IMG/VR virus record: IMGVR_UViG_3300037225_001188
Coordinates: 1-64,000 of that record
Reading direction: 5' to 3' (one strand)
From: a virus
Length of the DNA: 64,000 nucleotides
Numbering within the stretch: the stretch's first letter is position 1; each line of letters starts with the position of its first letter. Shown one piece after another: positions 41,482 through 49,670 of this stretch. The notes below the pieces were generated by a model. That model did no database searches, was not told the origin of the DNA, and saw nothing but the letters and a program-made list of their open reading frames with translations. Position numbers and translations under genes: made by a program.

Positions 41482-41772
41482 TCACGACTTCCACTTCGGC
41501 TCGCCGTGCTGCACCTCTGGCGAACGCAGCGGGAATTGCATGAGGGTGAGCGGGTCGACGCGCCGGAAGCTCTCGACCTCTCCCTTGGAGTTGCGCGTGA
41601 CCTCACAGAAGGCGTTGCCGAAGAGCAGCATGTCGCGCTCCATGAGGGCTCCGTCTCGCAGGAGGCGCTTGAGGCGAGCGTGGCGTACGAGGGCCCGCAC
41701 CATGAAAACAACAGCGACGAAGGTCGTGACCCCGACGACGACGTAGCCGAGCCAACCCCCGGCAAAGGTCAC
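41482..41772 (-). CDS. Membrane-anchored small protein, 96 aa
   Basis: N-terminal helix (GYVVVGVTTFVAVVFMVRAL) then a soluble part containing MLLFGNAFCEVTRNSKGEVE. That segment reminds me of the GNAY-x-E motif of portal proteins, but the size and anchor argue against a portal. Unknown. Confidence 0.55.
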   Translation of the reverse strand: MTFAGGWLGYVVVGVTTFVAVVFMVRALVRHARLKRLLRDGALMERDMLLFGNAFCEVTRNSKGEVESFRRVDPLTLMQFPLRSPEVQHGEPKWKS

Positions 41773-41794
41773 AGTGGCACCTCGACGTGTTTGT

Positions 41795-42007
41795 TCACGG
41801 CCGCCTCCGCGGCCGCTCGTCGCAGACGATGAGCGCGCTCATCGGGATGAGGGCGAGCTGCCCCGGGCGCAGCGGCCCGGCCGGCTCGCCGCGGTCGCTC
41901 CACGGAAGCTCGACGTCGACCTCGTCGCCGACCTTGCGGCCGGTTACCTTCACAGGGATGAAGGTCTCCAGGCTCCCGAACCTCGACTGCAGCCAGACCT
42001 GCGGCAT
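41795..42007 (-). CDS. Hypothetical beta-rich protein, 70 aa
   Basis: ATG at 42007 overlaps the neighbouring stop. VTGRKVGDEVDVELPWSDRG suggests a small barrel. Not recognised. Confidence 0.5.
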   Translation of the reverse strand: MPQVWLQSRFGSLETFIPVKVTGRKVGDEVDVELPWSDRGEPAGPLRPGQLALIPMSALIVCDERPRRRP

Positions 42008-42315
42008 CAGCCCCTCCTCGTCCACAGCTCGTGGAGGTCGCCGGCGATGTCGAGGCGTTCGCTCTTTTCCGGGTAGTAGTCCTCGCCGCGCGCCTCGTAG
42101 AAGGCGCGGTCGTCTTCGTGCGGCGCCGGGCAGAGGGTGAATGACGGGGTGGTGTACGCCTCGCCGTCGATCATGGAGAGCGCGGCGAAGATCGCCCCGC
42201 GGATCTTCTTGCGCTCCGTGTCCCACCGCGGCTCGGTCACGGCGTACTCGACGATGTCGTCGAGGCGCTCGAGGAACCGCTCCTGCACCTGCTCGCGCGT
42301 CAGCTTCTCGCTCAT
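42007..42315 (-). CDS. Hypothetical protein, 102 aa
   Basis: Helical N-terminus (SEKLTREQVQERFLERLDDI), acidic C-terminus. Translation-coupled (4-bp overlap) to the helicase gene upstream. Not recognised. Confidence 0.55.
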   Translation of the reverse strand: MSEKLTREQVQERFLERLDDIVEYAVTEPRWDTERKKIRGAIFAALSMIDGEAYTTPSFTLCPAPHEDDRAFYEARGEDYYPEKSERLDIAGDLHELWTRRG

Positions 42316-43712
42316 CGCCACTCCTTCGGGAGCAGCGCTCGGAACTCGTCGAGCAGCCGCTCCTTGTCCGCGGACATCTTCGTGAGGTACTGATCGGTGG
42401 ACAGGCCCTTCGCCCGCGTCGTCATGAGGTAGCTCTGGACCTCGACCGTGCGCTCCGCCTCGGGCAGGTGGGCGTGGCTGCCGTACCTGATGGCGCGCCC
42501 CTCGACCTGCTCGACCTTGCTGCGGTTCCAGCACGGCTCGATGACCTGCACCACGCGCGTGCCGACGAGGTCGAGGCCCTCGCCGCCGGCGCTGCTCACC
42601 AGCAGCACGCGGACCTCGCCGCGGTTGTACTGCAGCACGCCGAGGTCGCGCTTCGCCCTGGGGTCCTCGCCAGTGAAGGTGGCGTAGCGGATGCCGAGCG
42701 CGTCCAGGCGGCGGCGGTACGGCTCGAGGCCGGCGGCGATGAAGTTGGAGTAGACGAGGACCTTGGCCCGCGGGCTGCTGCCGAGCGCATCCTGCAGCCT
42801 CCTGACCGCAGCGTCCACCTTCGGCGCCGCCCCCTCCCACTCGTCGCACACCTGGCGCGAGCGGCACAGGAAGGCGTTCACCTTGCCGGCGTCCCTGCGC
42901 CGCGGGGCGAGGCCGGCGGCGACCATGATGCTGACCCAGGCAGGCACCTCCCCGCGCAGCCGGAGGTGCTCCTCCTCCTGCTGGTCGGTCATCGGCACCA
43001 ACACCTCGGTCCGCCGGACGCGCGGGAAGCCGACCGTGCTGTTGGGGTGATAGTCGACGGTGCGTGAGAGGACGCCGCGCAGCTCCTCGGCGTAGTAGGC
43101 ATCGAGGTGCGGTTCGACGCCGTCGCGGGCGCCACGGAGGAGCCGCTCCCACCACCGGGCCGGGGCCGGGCGGTCCTTGACGAAGTAGCTCTCGAAGTCT
43201 TTGCCGACCTGGAGGGTGTCGTCGTCGATGGTGACGGCGTGGAGCAGCGTGGAGATGTCCTTCGGGTGGTCGTAGAACGGGGTCGCCGTCAAGATGAGCC
43301 GCTTCTGCGACATCTTCCTCACGTTGAAGACTCGCTGGGCGGTAGCAGAGAGGTCGTTGCGGCCGCGGTGCCCTTCGTCGATGATGACGAGCGGGGCGGC
43401 GATCGACGCGGCCAAGGTGTAGTCCTTGGCGCAGCTCTGGAGGCTGAGGATGCGGCGCTTGAGCGTGCTGCCGGGCGCCCAGCGGCGGACCTCCTTCTCG
43501 TAATTCTTGACGAGGCTGGCTGGGACTACGATGTCGGCTTCGCAGTTCAGCGCCTCCTGGACGGCGATGCTGGTCAGCGTCTTGCCGGAGCCGAGTCCGT
43601 GCGCGGCGATGAGCCCCTCTCGATCGGGCTCGAGCATCCGCATGACGACGCGCTGCTGGTGGGGGAGGAGCATCGGCCAGAGGCTGTTGGCTGCTGCGGT
43701 GGACGGCATCAC
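42312..43712 (-). CDS. SNF2/DEAH-type helicase or translocase
   Basis: 466 aa. LPHQQRVVMRML opens the core; Walker A AAHGLGSGKTLTS; motif II VIIDEGHRG; motif III LILTATPFYD; in the second domain VLVYSNFIAAGLEPY, SSAGGEGLDL and EGRAIRYG. This is the order of SNF2-family dsDNA translocases, in the short form seen in large viruses. It may remodel DNA-protein complexes or act in transcription or repair. It is distinct from the UvsW-like helicase at 2.6 kb. Confidence 0.85.
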   Translation of the reverse strand: MMPSTAAANSLWPMLLPHQQRVVMRMLEPDREGLIAAHGLGSGKTLTSIAVQEALNCEADIVVPASLVKNYEKEVRRWAPGSTLKRRILSLQSCAKDYTLAASIAAPLVIIDEGHRGRNDLSATAQRVFNVRKMSQKRLILTATPFYDHPKDISTLLHAVTIDDDTLQVGKDFESYFVKDRPAPARWWERLLRGARDGVEPHLDAYYAEELRGVLSRTVDYHPNSTVGFPRVRRTEVLVPMTDQQEEEHLRLRGEVPAWVSIMVAAGLAPRRRDAGKVNAFLCRSRQVCDEWEGAAPKVDAAVRRLQDALGSSPRAKVLVYSNFIAAGLEPYRRRLDALGIRYATFTGEDPRAKRDLGVLQYNRGEVRVLLVSSAGGEGLDLVGTRVVQVIEPCWNRSKVEQVEGRAIRYGSHAHLPEAERTVEVQSYLMTTRAKGLSTDQYLTKMSADKERLLDEFRALLPKEWR

Positions 43713-43984
43713 GCTCTACCTCCCGGCTCCCACGCTCGCACCGCGTCGACCACCTCGCAGCGTTCCTCGGGCGTGAGCTTGCCCCACATCTTGTTAGTCT
43801 TGATGTGCTTCAGCATCACGCTGAACCACCATTCGTCGCCGGCGATGTCGCTGTTCATCCTGAGGTTGACGTCGAGGAACCTGACCGCTTCGCGAAAAGC
43901 AGCATCGTCGCTGCCGCCGGCTCGCAGGAACTCGTGGCGCGCGTGCTGGTAGATCCCTTTTACCTTGCCGATCGAGATGATCAT
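43709..43984 (-). CDS. Hypothetical protein, 91 aa
   Basis: ATG at 43984 was chosen because the upstream frame runs through an insertion-sequence end. Helical protein (RLxD-type, EAVRFLDVNLRMNSDIAGDE). Its natural leader was probably displaced by that remnant. Confidence 0.55.
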   Translation of the reverse strand: MIISIGKVKGIYQHARHEFLRAGGSDDAAFREAVRFLDVNLRMNSDIAGDEWWFSVMLKHIKTNKMWGKLTPEERCEVVDAVRAWEPGGRA

Positions 43985-43990
43985 CAGAAC

Positions 43991-44048
43991 CTCGGCGCGG
44001 AAGCCCCGTCCTTCAGGGCGGGGAGGAAGCGCCGCTCCCCTGGTTGAC
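43991..44048 (+). mobile_element. Orphan left end of a TnpB-type (IS200/IS605-like) element
   Basis: Reads TCGGCGCGG, a hairpin CCCCGTCCTTCAGGGCGGGG, then GAGGAAGCGCCGCTCC and TGGTTGAC. The same flanks and spacing surround a different-sequence hairpin at 52155-52218 beside the intact tnpB, so the stems covary. No transposase or TnpB gene accompanies this copy. The rest of the gap (43985-44112) holds nothing else I can support. Confidence 0.7.
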
Positions 44049-44112
44049 GGCTGAGGTATCCATGGTTGCGGCGTTGCCCGGTGCTGCCTCGCCCGCTCGA
44101 CGATCGAGCGGG

Positions 44113-44436
44113 TCACCGCTTCCCTCCGCCGAAGTCGAGGTGCGGGATGATGATGCGGTGCTCGCCGGCGATGGCCCGCTTGACGTGCCGCACCAGCATG
44201 GTGCCGACCTGCTGGCGCAGCGCCGGCAGGTCGTGGATGAGCTGGTCGACCATCTTCATCGCCACCCCGGCGCTCGCCTCGTCGACCCCGAGGTCGTCGA
44301 CCATCTCGCGCGAGAATGCGAGGCCGAGCTTGAGGACGTTCTGCATGGGCGGCTTGCGGTGGACCAGGGCGTCGTCCCCGCTGCGCACCCCGAGGTCGAG
44401 CAGCATCTGCAAGTGGTAGATCGTAGGCTCAGCCAT
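44113..44436 (-). CDS. Hypothetical helical protein, 107 aa
   Basis: Helical (QMLLDLGVRSGDDALVHRK, EMVDDLGVDEASAGVAMKMV). Overlaps the upstream gene by 8 bp. Not recognised. Confidence 0.55.
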   Translation of the reverse strand: MAEPTIYHLQMLLDLGVRSGDDALVHRKPPMQNVLKLGLAFSREMVDDLGVDEASAGVAMKMVDQLIHDLPALRQQVGTMLVRHVKRAIAGEHRIIIPHLDFGGGKR

Positions 44437-44698
44437 GGGTCGCCTCCTTCACGTACGTCGCCAGCGCGGCGAGCGTCGTGGCCCAGTCCTGGGCCTGGGG
44501 CCCGACCTCGATGGTGGTCTCCCCCTCCAGGTCCTCGCCGACGATGTCATCGCTCCCGCAGACGGGGCACTTGCCGTCGGCGTACATGACGCTGTTGGTG
44601 ACGGTCCACGTCAGGGACCCGGGGTGGTCGGCCACGCGGCCGCAGCCGTTGCAGGTGATGCGACAGGTGTGGACGACGACCGAGATCTTGCCGGTCAC
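44429..44698 (-). CDS. Zinc-ribbon protein, 89 aa
   Basis: GTG at 44698. CNGCG and CPVCG form a four-cysteine ribbon between short strands (VVVHTCRITCNGCGRVADHP). The GTG overlaps the upstream stop. Role unknown. Confidence 0.65.
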   Translation of the reverse strand: MTGKISVVVHTCRITCNGCGRVADHPGSLTWTVTNSVMYADGKCPVCGSDDIVGEDLEGETTIEVGPQAQDWATTLAALATYVKEATHG

Positions 44699-44901
44699 GG
44701 CTTGATCCCGCACGCCCGGTCCACCTGCGACCTCAGGCTCGGCTCCGGGTGCGTCAGGGCCCCGCACTCCGGGCACTCCCCGCTCGGCGTGGGCTCGCCC
44801 GGAGCCACGCGCTGCTCCAGGCACTTCACCTCCTCGAGCGGGATGATCATGTCGTCGCTGAAGACCAGGTCGCAGTTCTGGCAGCGGTGGTGCTCCATCA
44901 C
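44695..44901 (-). CDS. Zinc-ribbon protein, 68 aa
   Basis: CQNCDLVFSD and ECPECGALT pairs, a small ribbon protein adjacent to another one. Overlaps both neighbours by 4 bp. Confidence 0.65.
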   Translation of the reverse strand: MMEHHRCQNCDLVFSDDMIIPLEEVKCLEQRVAPGEPTPSGECPECGALTHPEPSLRSQVDRACGIKP

Positions 44902-45041
44902 TTGCCCTCCTTGTCGATCTCCGCGATGGCGAACTCGAGGGCCTCGCGGTACTGGTCAGCCATCGCCTTGACCGTGCTCTGCTCGAGCGACGCGAGCATC
45001 TCCCGCAGGCGTCGCTTCATCTCCTCGGCGTGCTCGCTCAT
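44898..45041 (-). CDS. Small helical protein, 47 aa
   Basis: ATG at 45041 with GGTGAGGAGG upstream. Amphipathic helix MKRRLREMLASLEQSTVKAM. It is the first gene after the promoter motif at 45057-45077. Confidence 0.6.
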   Translation of the reverse strand: MSEHAEEMKRRLREMLASLEQSTVKAMADQYREALEFAIAEIDKEGK

Positions 45042-45056
45042 CGTCGCCTCCTCACC

Positions 45057-45077
45057 TCGTTGTACGTGGGCGGTTTT
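45057..45077 (-). promoter_or_regulatory. Candidate phage promoter motif, copy 3
   Basis: Minus strand AAAACCGCCCACGTACAAC followed by GAGGTGAGGAGG and the ATG at 45041. It matches the AAAAC-N7/8-CGTAYAAC family and shares CCACGTACAACGAG with copy 4 at 50.37 kb. Confidence 0.55.
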
Positions 45078-45904
45078 CACCGCTTTGCCAGCCGGTTGAC
45101 GTCGAACCGCTCGTCGGGCACGAACTGGGACCAGAAGTACGTGGACTTCTTCAGGTCCTTGCACGTCACCGCCCGCAAGAGCGACCGCTTCTGGACCTCG
45201 TTGGTCATGGCCTCGGCGCGGCGGCGCATCTTGTCGAGGATGGTGGCGGCGACGTCGGCCTCGTCGATGCACTCCCAGCTCTCGGCCACCACGAAGCTCC
45301 GCCCCTGGCGCCGCATGCGCCTGACCACGGCGTGGCAGGCGTCGGCGACGTGGACGAGCCGGGCCGGGCGACGACCCTTGGCCTGCTCGTCGGCGCGGTG
45401 CTCGGGCTTGGCGGCTGAGGCCTCGGCCTGGCTCGCGCCACGGCGCACGACGGTTAGGTCGAAGAACGCCAGCTCCTCGACCAGGTCTTCTCCCGTGGTG
45501 TAGCTGGAGTTCTCGAGCTGGTTCGAGACCTCGCCGGCCGCGTCCTCCACCTGGATGGCAGCCTCGTTCGCCTCCTCTCGCATGGGCTCGAGCGTGGTCA
45601 CGAGCGTCGCGAGCTTCTCCGCGACCTTGCCAAGCTCGGCGTTCAGCTCCTTGGAGAGGGTCTTCCATTCGTCGAGGTCGTGGTAGTCCTCCTCGTCGAT
45701 GCCGTCGCCGATGGTCTCGCCGACGTCCTTCAGCTCGCCCACCACGTTGTCGACGATCTTCCCGATGGCTTCCTCGAGCTTGGTGCGCTTCTCGGCCAGG
45801 TCGTTGACGAGCTTCGAGACGCTGCCGTCGACCGGGTTGAGCATCCGCTCGACCACGCGGTCGAGGTCCAGCTTGACCAGGAACTGGGCAGACTTGATGG
45901 ACAT
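45077..45904 (-). CDS. Coiled-coil protein, 275 aa
   Basis: First 130 residues are heptad-rich (KLVNDLAEKRTKLEEAIGKI and on). The rest is basic with FVVAESWECIDEADVAATIL and ends in VPDERFDVNRLAKR. Likely an oligomeric phage protein. A hairpin plus GAGAGGAG module precedes it at 45917-45933. Confidence 0.6.
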   Translation of the reverse strand: MSIKSAQFLVKLDLDRVVERMLNPVDGSVSKLVNDLAEKRTKLEEAIGKIVDNVVGELKDVGETIGDGIDEEDYHDLDEWKTLSKELNAELGKVAEKLATLVTTLEPMREEANEAAIQVEDAAGEVSNQLENSSYTTGEDLVEELAFFDLTVVRRGASQAEASAAKPEHRADEQAKGRRPARLVHVADACHAVVRRMRRQGRSFVVAESWECIDEADVAATILDKMRRRAEAMTNEVQKRSLLRAVTCKDLKKSTYFWSQFVPDERFDVNRLAKR

Positions 45905-45916
45905 TGACGCTCCTCT

Positions 45917-45933
45917 CCCGAGTGAAGCTCGGG
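45917..45933 (-). promoter_or_regulatory. Hairpin adjoining a ribosome-binding site (module 1)
   Basis: CCCGAG/CTCGGG stem with a 5-nt loop, followed on the minus strand by AGAGGAGCGTCA and the ATG at 45904. Confidence 0.6.
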
Positions 45934-45947
45934 GCTGGTGACGTGGG

Positions 45948-46190
45948 TCAGTCCTCCCACTTCATGCCGAGGATCTTCTTGATCGCTCGGGCCGGGCCGC
46001 CGATGCTGGCGAGCTGGTCCTTGCTCCCGCCCCGGCGTAGGTACTCGTCGTAGGCGGTGCGGGCGAAGAACGGGGTGGACGCCGCTGACGCCGCCTCTCG
46101 TCCATGCTCGCGCCGCAGGTCGCTCACCATCGCGATGATGATCGGGTCCTTCTCCAGGCGCTCGACCTCCTTGATGCGGTAGAGGTCCAT
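45948..46190 (-). CDS. Hypothetical protein, 80 aa
   Basis: ATG at 46190 overlaps the true stop of the upstream gene (TGATG). Basic helical protein (RIKEVERLEKDPIIIAMVSD). It appears fused to the upstream frame only because of the frameshift at 46282-46285. Confidence 0.65.
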   Translation of the reverse strand: MDLYRIKEVERLEKDPIIIAMVSDLRREHGREAASAASTPFFARTAYDEYLRRGGSKDQLASIGGPARAIKKILGMKWED

Positions 46191-46892
46191 CACAGCGCGA
46201 CCCCGTTGCCGCCGCAGGTCTTGCAATCTGAGTTGACGTGGCCGCCTGGCTCGCCGTCTCCGTTGCAGTCCTTGCACCCGTGGGGTACCGTCCCAGATCT
46301 CCTGCGCCTGGTCCTCCACGTTGCTCACCGCGTCGTCCAGGTCCTTGGGCGCGCACGGCAGGTCGACCGGGCTGGCCTGGGCCTCCGCGTCGCTGCCCTC
46401 CACGATGCTGCCGCACAGGAAGGTCCAGACCTTGCGCTCGGCCTTGGGCATGTCGATGTCGCAGGTGACGCGCACCTGCGACTTGCCGATCAAGTAGTGC
46501 GGCTGGTGCTCGCGCTCGAAGACTTCGAGCAGTTCCTGGAAGGTCTCATCCATCTCGACGAGGTCGCCTTCCAGGTCGCGGACCCCGATGCACAGGTAAG
46601 CCTTGACCGCGCCCGGCAGCTGCTCGAGCGGGACCAGCTTGCCGTGGAGCGGACGGGCGCTCACGACCTTGACGCCAGGGCTGGCGTCCTCGAGCAGCAC
46701 GACCCACTTCACCGGGCGCTTCCCGACCTCGCGCTTGACCTGGATGACCTTGCCCCAGGCGCCGCAGCTCGTGTCCTTGTAGAGGCGGCGGGAGAGCCGC
46801 TCGTTGAGGGATTCGAGGTCGGTGTGCGGGTCGGACCCGAAGTACCTGGCGACGTCCTGCGGGGTGCGGATGGACTGAGCGATCTTGGTCAT
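46190..46892 (-). CDS. Frameshifted protein with a C-terminal DnaJ-like zinc ribbon
   Basis: The frame from ATG 46892 encodes an alpha/beta protein to about residue 203 (EDQAQEIWDGT). Then the coding signal jumps to the +1 frame: HGCKDCNGDGEPGG and SDCKTCGGNGVAL, two CxxCxGxG repeats of a DnaJ-type zinc ribbon, ending at TGA 46190-46192. One fewer C in the CCCC run (46282-46285 on the plus strand as GGGG) makes the protein continuous. Either a sequencing or mutational indel, or programmed frameshifting. Confidence 0.65.
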
Positions 46893-46913
46893 CGGCTACC
46901 TCCGCTTGGCTTC

Positions 46914-46932
46914 GCCAGCCCGAGTGGCTGGC
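46914..46932 (-). promoter_or_regulatory. Hairpin adjoining a ribosome-binding site (module 2)
   Basis: GCCAGCC/GGCTGGC stem, 5-nt loop, followed by a spacer, GGAGG and the ATG at 46892. Less close-packed than the other modules. Confidence 0.5.
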
Positions 46933-46967
46933 CGGTGGCGCACCGCTGCGTTCCCGCACGCGGCCAG

Positions 46968-47030
46968 CTACGTCCGCATCGTGAAGCCGGTCTCCTTGTT
47001 CGCGAGGACGATGTGCTCAGGGTTCTTCAT
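46968..47030 (-). CDS. 20-residue peptide
   Basis: ATG at 47030 encodes MKNPEHIVLANKETGFTMRT. It has a ribosome-binding site (GGAGTAGCC) and lies just after the 47033 stop. It may be a real microprotein or a leader. Confidence 0.35.
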   Translation of the reverse strand: MKNPEHIVLANKETGFTMRT

Positions 47031-47032
47031 GG

Positions 47033-47392
47033 CTACTCCTTCCCGTAGAAGTCGAAGGTGATGCTGTAGTTGAACTCGCCGTCGTCGAACTCGAACGGCG
47101 CTTCGTCGAGGTCATCGATGACGTCCTCCATGTCGTAGAGGTGCTCGCCGCTCGGGCTGGTGATGAGGACCCCGCCGTAGTAGTTGCTCTCGCCGCTCGC
47201 GAGGAACAGCCAGATCGTGTTGCCGTTGGGCAGCTTGTCGCGCACCTGGCGGAGGTCGCGGCGGTACGGCTTCGGGTTGTTGGCGCGGACGTCGTACGCC
47301 CGGGGTGCCTCGATGTCGTCGAAGCCCAGCTTGATGAGCCGCTTCCAGCAGAGGGGGACGTTGAGCTTGGCGTAGAAGGTGGGCCTACTCAT
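47033..47392 (-). CDS. Hypothetical protein, 119 aa
   Basis: Soluble acidic protein, with GNTIWLFLASGESNYYGGVL in the centre and an acidic C-terminal sheet. Overlaps the upstream gene by 8 bp. Not recognised. Confidence 0.6.
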   Translation of the reverse strand: MSRPTFYAKLNVPLCWKRLIKLGFDDIEAPRAYDVRANNPKPYRRDLRQVRDKLPNGNTIWLFLASGESNYYGGVLITSPSGEHLYDMEDVIDDLDEAPFEFDDGEFNYSITFDFYGKE

Positions 47393-48011
47393 GGCAGCAC
47401 GCCTCGGCCGCCGGCGCCGTCAGCTTCTCCGGCATCTCGGGCTTCTTGCCGATGAAGTCGTGGTAGTTCTTGAGGTACTCGGCGTCGCCCTCGAAGCGGC
47501 ACTCGTCGCCTTGGACGTAGTGCGCCACCTCTGAGGTCATGTAGTCCATGTCGTTCCCGTAGTAGCCGAAGCCGCTGGCGTCCGGGATGTCGCGAACCTC
47601 CGTGTGCCCGCACGGGAGGGTGACCTCCTCCTGGACCCTGTAGCCGTAGCACTCGCCGTTGCACCAGCAAGTGAAGGTCTCGAGGAAGGTGTCGGCATCC
47701 TTCTCCCGATCGGCGTAGGTCTTGTTGCCTATCTCCTTCGGGTCGTACTCCCAGAGCAAGAGCCCGTCGGCGTGGTCGAAGTCCTGCTGGTCACCGGCCG
47801 TCGTCCACGAGCAGAGGCCGTGCTCGGAGTAGCGGAGCAGGAAGGCGAGCCCGACCTGCAGCTTGCGGCGCAGGCCGATGGTGGGCGGGAGGAGCTTCTC
47901 CTTGTCGACGCTGTGCTTGTGGTGACGCTTGAACGAGTAGACCTTCCACTGGCAGTCCATCTCGTCGGGGCGCGGGGCGAAGTCGTCGGTCATCAGGCGG
48001 ACGATCTTCAT
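47385..48011 (-). CDS. Cysteine-containing hypothetical protein, 208 aa
   Basis: FTCWCNGECYGY and LPCGH suggest a zinc site in the C-terminal half. Aromatic-rich (ASGFGYYGNDMDYMTSEVAH). Preceded by a hairpin module. Not recognised. Confidence 0.6.
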   Translation of the reverse strand: MKIVRLMTDDFAPRPDEMDCQWKVYSFKRHHKHSVDKEKLLPPTIGLRRKLQVGLAFLLRYSEHGLCSWTTAGDQQDFDHADGLLLWEYDPKEIGNKTYADREKDADTFLETFTCWCNGECYGYRVQEEVTLPCGHTEVRDIPDASGFGYYGNDMDYMTSEVAHYVQGDECRFEGDAEYLKNYHDFIGKKPEMPEKLTAPAAEACCHE

Positions 48012-48028
48012 GGGTGCTTGCTCCTTCT

Positions 48029-48045
48029 CCTGCCGGGAGGGCAGG
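48029..48045 (-). promoter_or_regulatory. Hairpin adjoining a ribosome-binding site (module 3)
   Basis: CCTGCC/GGCAGG stem with a 5-nt loop, followed by AGAAGGAGCAAGCACCC and the ATG at 48011. Confidence 0.6.
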
Positions 48046-48054
48046 CGGTAGTGG

Positions 48055-48279
48055 CTATGAGCTGCTCCTGGCGAACTGGTTGACGTTCTCCGCCTCGGTG
48101 TCGGCCTCGTACATCAGCGACTCCCAGTCGCGGATGTCGATGGGGCTCTGCCGGTTCACGTACTCGTACGATTCCTGGTAGCTCATCCCGCACCGGAAGC
48201 GCAGTACGTCGGCCACCTTCCCGGCGAGGGCGGAGTCGCGGTTGGCGACGGCCTGCTTGATGGCGTCGGTGAGCTTCAC
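48055..48279 (-). CDS. Hypothetical protein, 74 aa
   Basis: Helical (KLTDAIKQAVANRDSALAGK) with a Ser-rich tail. Overlaps the upstream gene by 4 bp. Confidence 0.6.
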   Translation of the reverse strand: MKLTDAIKQAVANRDSALAGKVADVLRFRCGMSYQESYEYVNRQSPIDIRDWESLMYEADTEAENVNQFARSSS

Positions 48280-48593
48280 GTCTCCTCGATCTCGACGTCC
48301 GGGTTGACCGCGTCGAGCAGCGCCTGGGCGTCGGTCTTCCGGCAGCGCATCCGCCCGTCCTTGTCGCGGTACATCTCGACCGCACCCTCGGCGTAGCGGC
48401 TCACGTTGTTCGTCTCCCCGAGCCAGCCATCGAGCCGCTGCTCGTGGCTCTGGTTCGTGCGGCCTGGCTCGGCGGCGAGGCGGTACACCTCGCGCCCGTT
48501 GCGATCATTGTAGACCACGCGGATGAGGAAGTACTTGCCGGGGCGGATGTCGTCGTCAACGTCGTCTTGCACTTCGATACCGTGGATGCGCAT
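48276..48593 (-). CDS. Hypothetical protein, 105 aa
   Basis: Starts MRIHGIEVQDDVDDDIRPGK, with a beta-rich first half and a charged helical end. Not recognised. Confidence 0.6.
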   Translation of the reverse strand: MRIHGIEVQDDVDDDIRPGKYFLIRVVYNDRNGREVYRLAAEPGRTNQSHEQRLDGWLGETNNVSRYAEGAVEMYRDKDGRMRCRKTDAQALLDAVNPDVEIEET

Positions 48594-48594
48594 G

Positions 48595-48876
48595 CTATTT
48601 CCTCCCTTGTGCGATGAGCTTCTGAAGCAAGTCGTAGACCTTGTCGATCACTTCGTTGATGCTATGCTCTTTGTAGTATTTGAACGCCTCCTCCTGGGCC
48701 TCGTCGCTGATGGTCATCTCGCTTGAGTCCAGGAGATGCAGAGCTTCAGCTAGGTCGAACACGAACCGCAGGTCGCTGTGCAGCTCCCGCCGCTGCCAGA
48801 GGACAGAAGCAGGGAGCTGCCGCGGGGCGCGCTTCTTCTTCGGCGACGGCCGCTCCTCAGCCTTGCGCTTCGCCAT
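48595..48876 (-). CDS. Hypothetical protein, 93 aa
   Basis: ATG at 48876 (MAKRKAEERPSPKKKRAPRQ), very basic start, then helical segments. It overlaps the end of the upstream gene by 20 bp. The basic N-terminus could bind nucleic acid. Confidence 0.6.
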   Translation of the reverse strand: MAKRKAEERPSPKKKRAPRQLPASVLWQRRELHSDLRFVFDLAEALHLLDSSEMTISDEAQEEAFKYYKEHSINEVIDKVYDLLQKLIAQGRK

Positions 48877-49624
48877 CGGCCTTCCACCCTGGCAGGTCGT
48901 GACCGAACTCGTCGAGCCCAAGCTTGGCCTCGATACCGTACGGCAGGTAAGGGTTGTAGACGCGCGGGTTCACTCCCCTCGCCCACGCCATCTTGATCTG
49001 CTCGCGCAGCGACGGCGACCGCCCGCGGTTGATGATCTCCTCGTCGAGCTTCTCCCGCACCTTGGCCTCGACGATGTAGTAGCCGAGGCGGTAGGTGCTG
49101 CCGAACGGCCCGCTGTACGCCCGCGGCTGGTTGTCCTCGGGCTTGAACTCCTCCCGGATGCGGACCTCGATGTTGCCGTACTGTCGCGCCATGTCGGCCG
49201 TCATCTCGGCCGCGTTCTTGGCGTAGGTCTCAGCCCCGAACCCTTGGGTGCTGTAGCTGCCGGGGTGGATGCGGTCCAGCTCGACCCACTGGTCGCCGGG
49301 CTCGGGCGTGCAGCGCAGGGCCGCAGCCTTCACGAGCTTGGCCGCGGCCTCGACCGCAGCCTGGCGCTCGGCGTAGAGGCGGTCGGCCTCGGGTTGGAGC
49401 TTGGTCTTGATGGCCTGCAGCTTCTCGCTAGGCAGTACCTTGCAGGCGGTGTCGAAGTCATTGACCACCCGCTGCCCCTTCTTCCTGGAGACCTTGGCCG
49501 CCGCGATGACCTCCTCGTGGAAGGCGACGGTCAGCGGGTGGTCGGGGGAGTAGAGCTTGCGTGCCTCAGCTTCGGCAGAGCGGAGCTGCTCGAGCGCCGC
49601 GGCGAACTCCTCACGTGGGGTCAT
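48857..49624 (-). CDS. Hypothetical protein, 255 aa
   Basis: Helical first 110 residues (EEFAAALEQLRSAEAEARKL), then a mixed region with GPFGSTYRLGYYIVEAKVRE. No motif recognised. Preceded by a hairpin module. Confidence 0.6.
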   Translation of the reverse strand: MTPREEFAAALEQLRSAEAEARKLYSPDHPLTVAFHEEVIAAAKVSRKKGQRVVNDFDTACKVLPSEKLQAIKTKLQPEADRLYAERQAAVEAAAKLVKAAALRCTPEPGDQWVELDRIHPGSYSTQGFGAETYAKNAAEMTADMARQYGNIEVRIREEFKPEDNQPRAYSGPFGSTYRLGYYIVEAKVREKLDEEIINRGRSPSLREQIKMAWARGVNPRVYNPYLPYGIEAKLGLDEFGHDLPGWKADGEAQG

Positions 49625-49638
49625 TAGTTCTCCGTTCT

Positions 49639-49657
49639 CCTGGCTGGAAGAACCAGG
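49639..49657 (-). promoter_or_regulatory. Hairpin adjoining a ribosome-binding site (module 4)
   Basis: CCTGGTT/AGCCAGG stem (one G-U pair), loop CTTCC, followed by AGAACGGAGAACTA and the ATG at 49624. Confidence 0.6.
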
Positions 49658-49670
49658 GTTCGTTGGTATC

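Noticed and set aside
41482-41772. Portal protein fragment
   Set aside because: Only one short GNA-x-C/Y-E-like segment matches, the protein is 96 aa with an N-terminal membrane helix, and no terminase or capsid gene is near.
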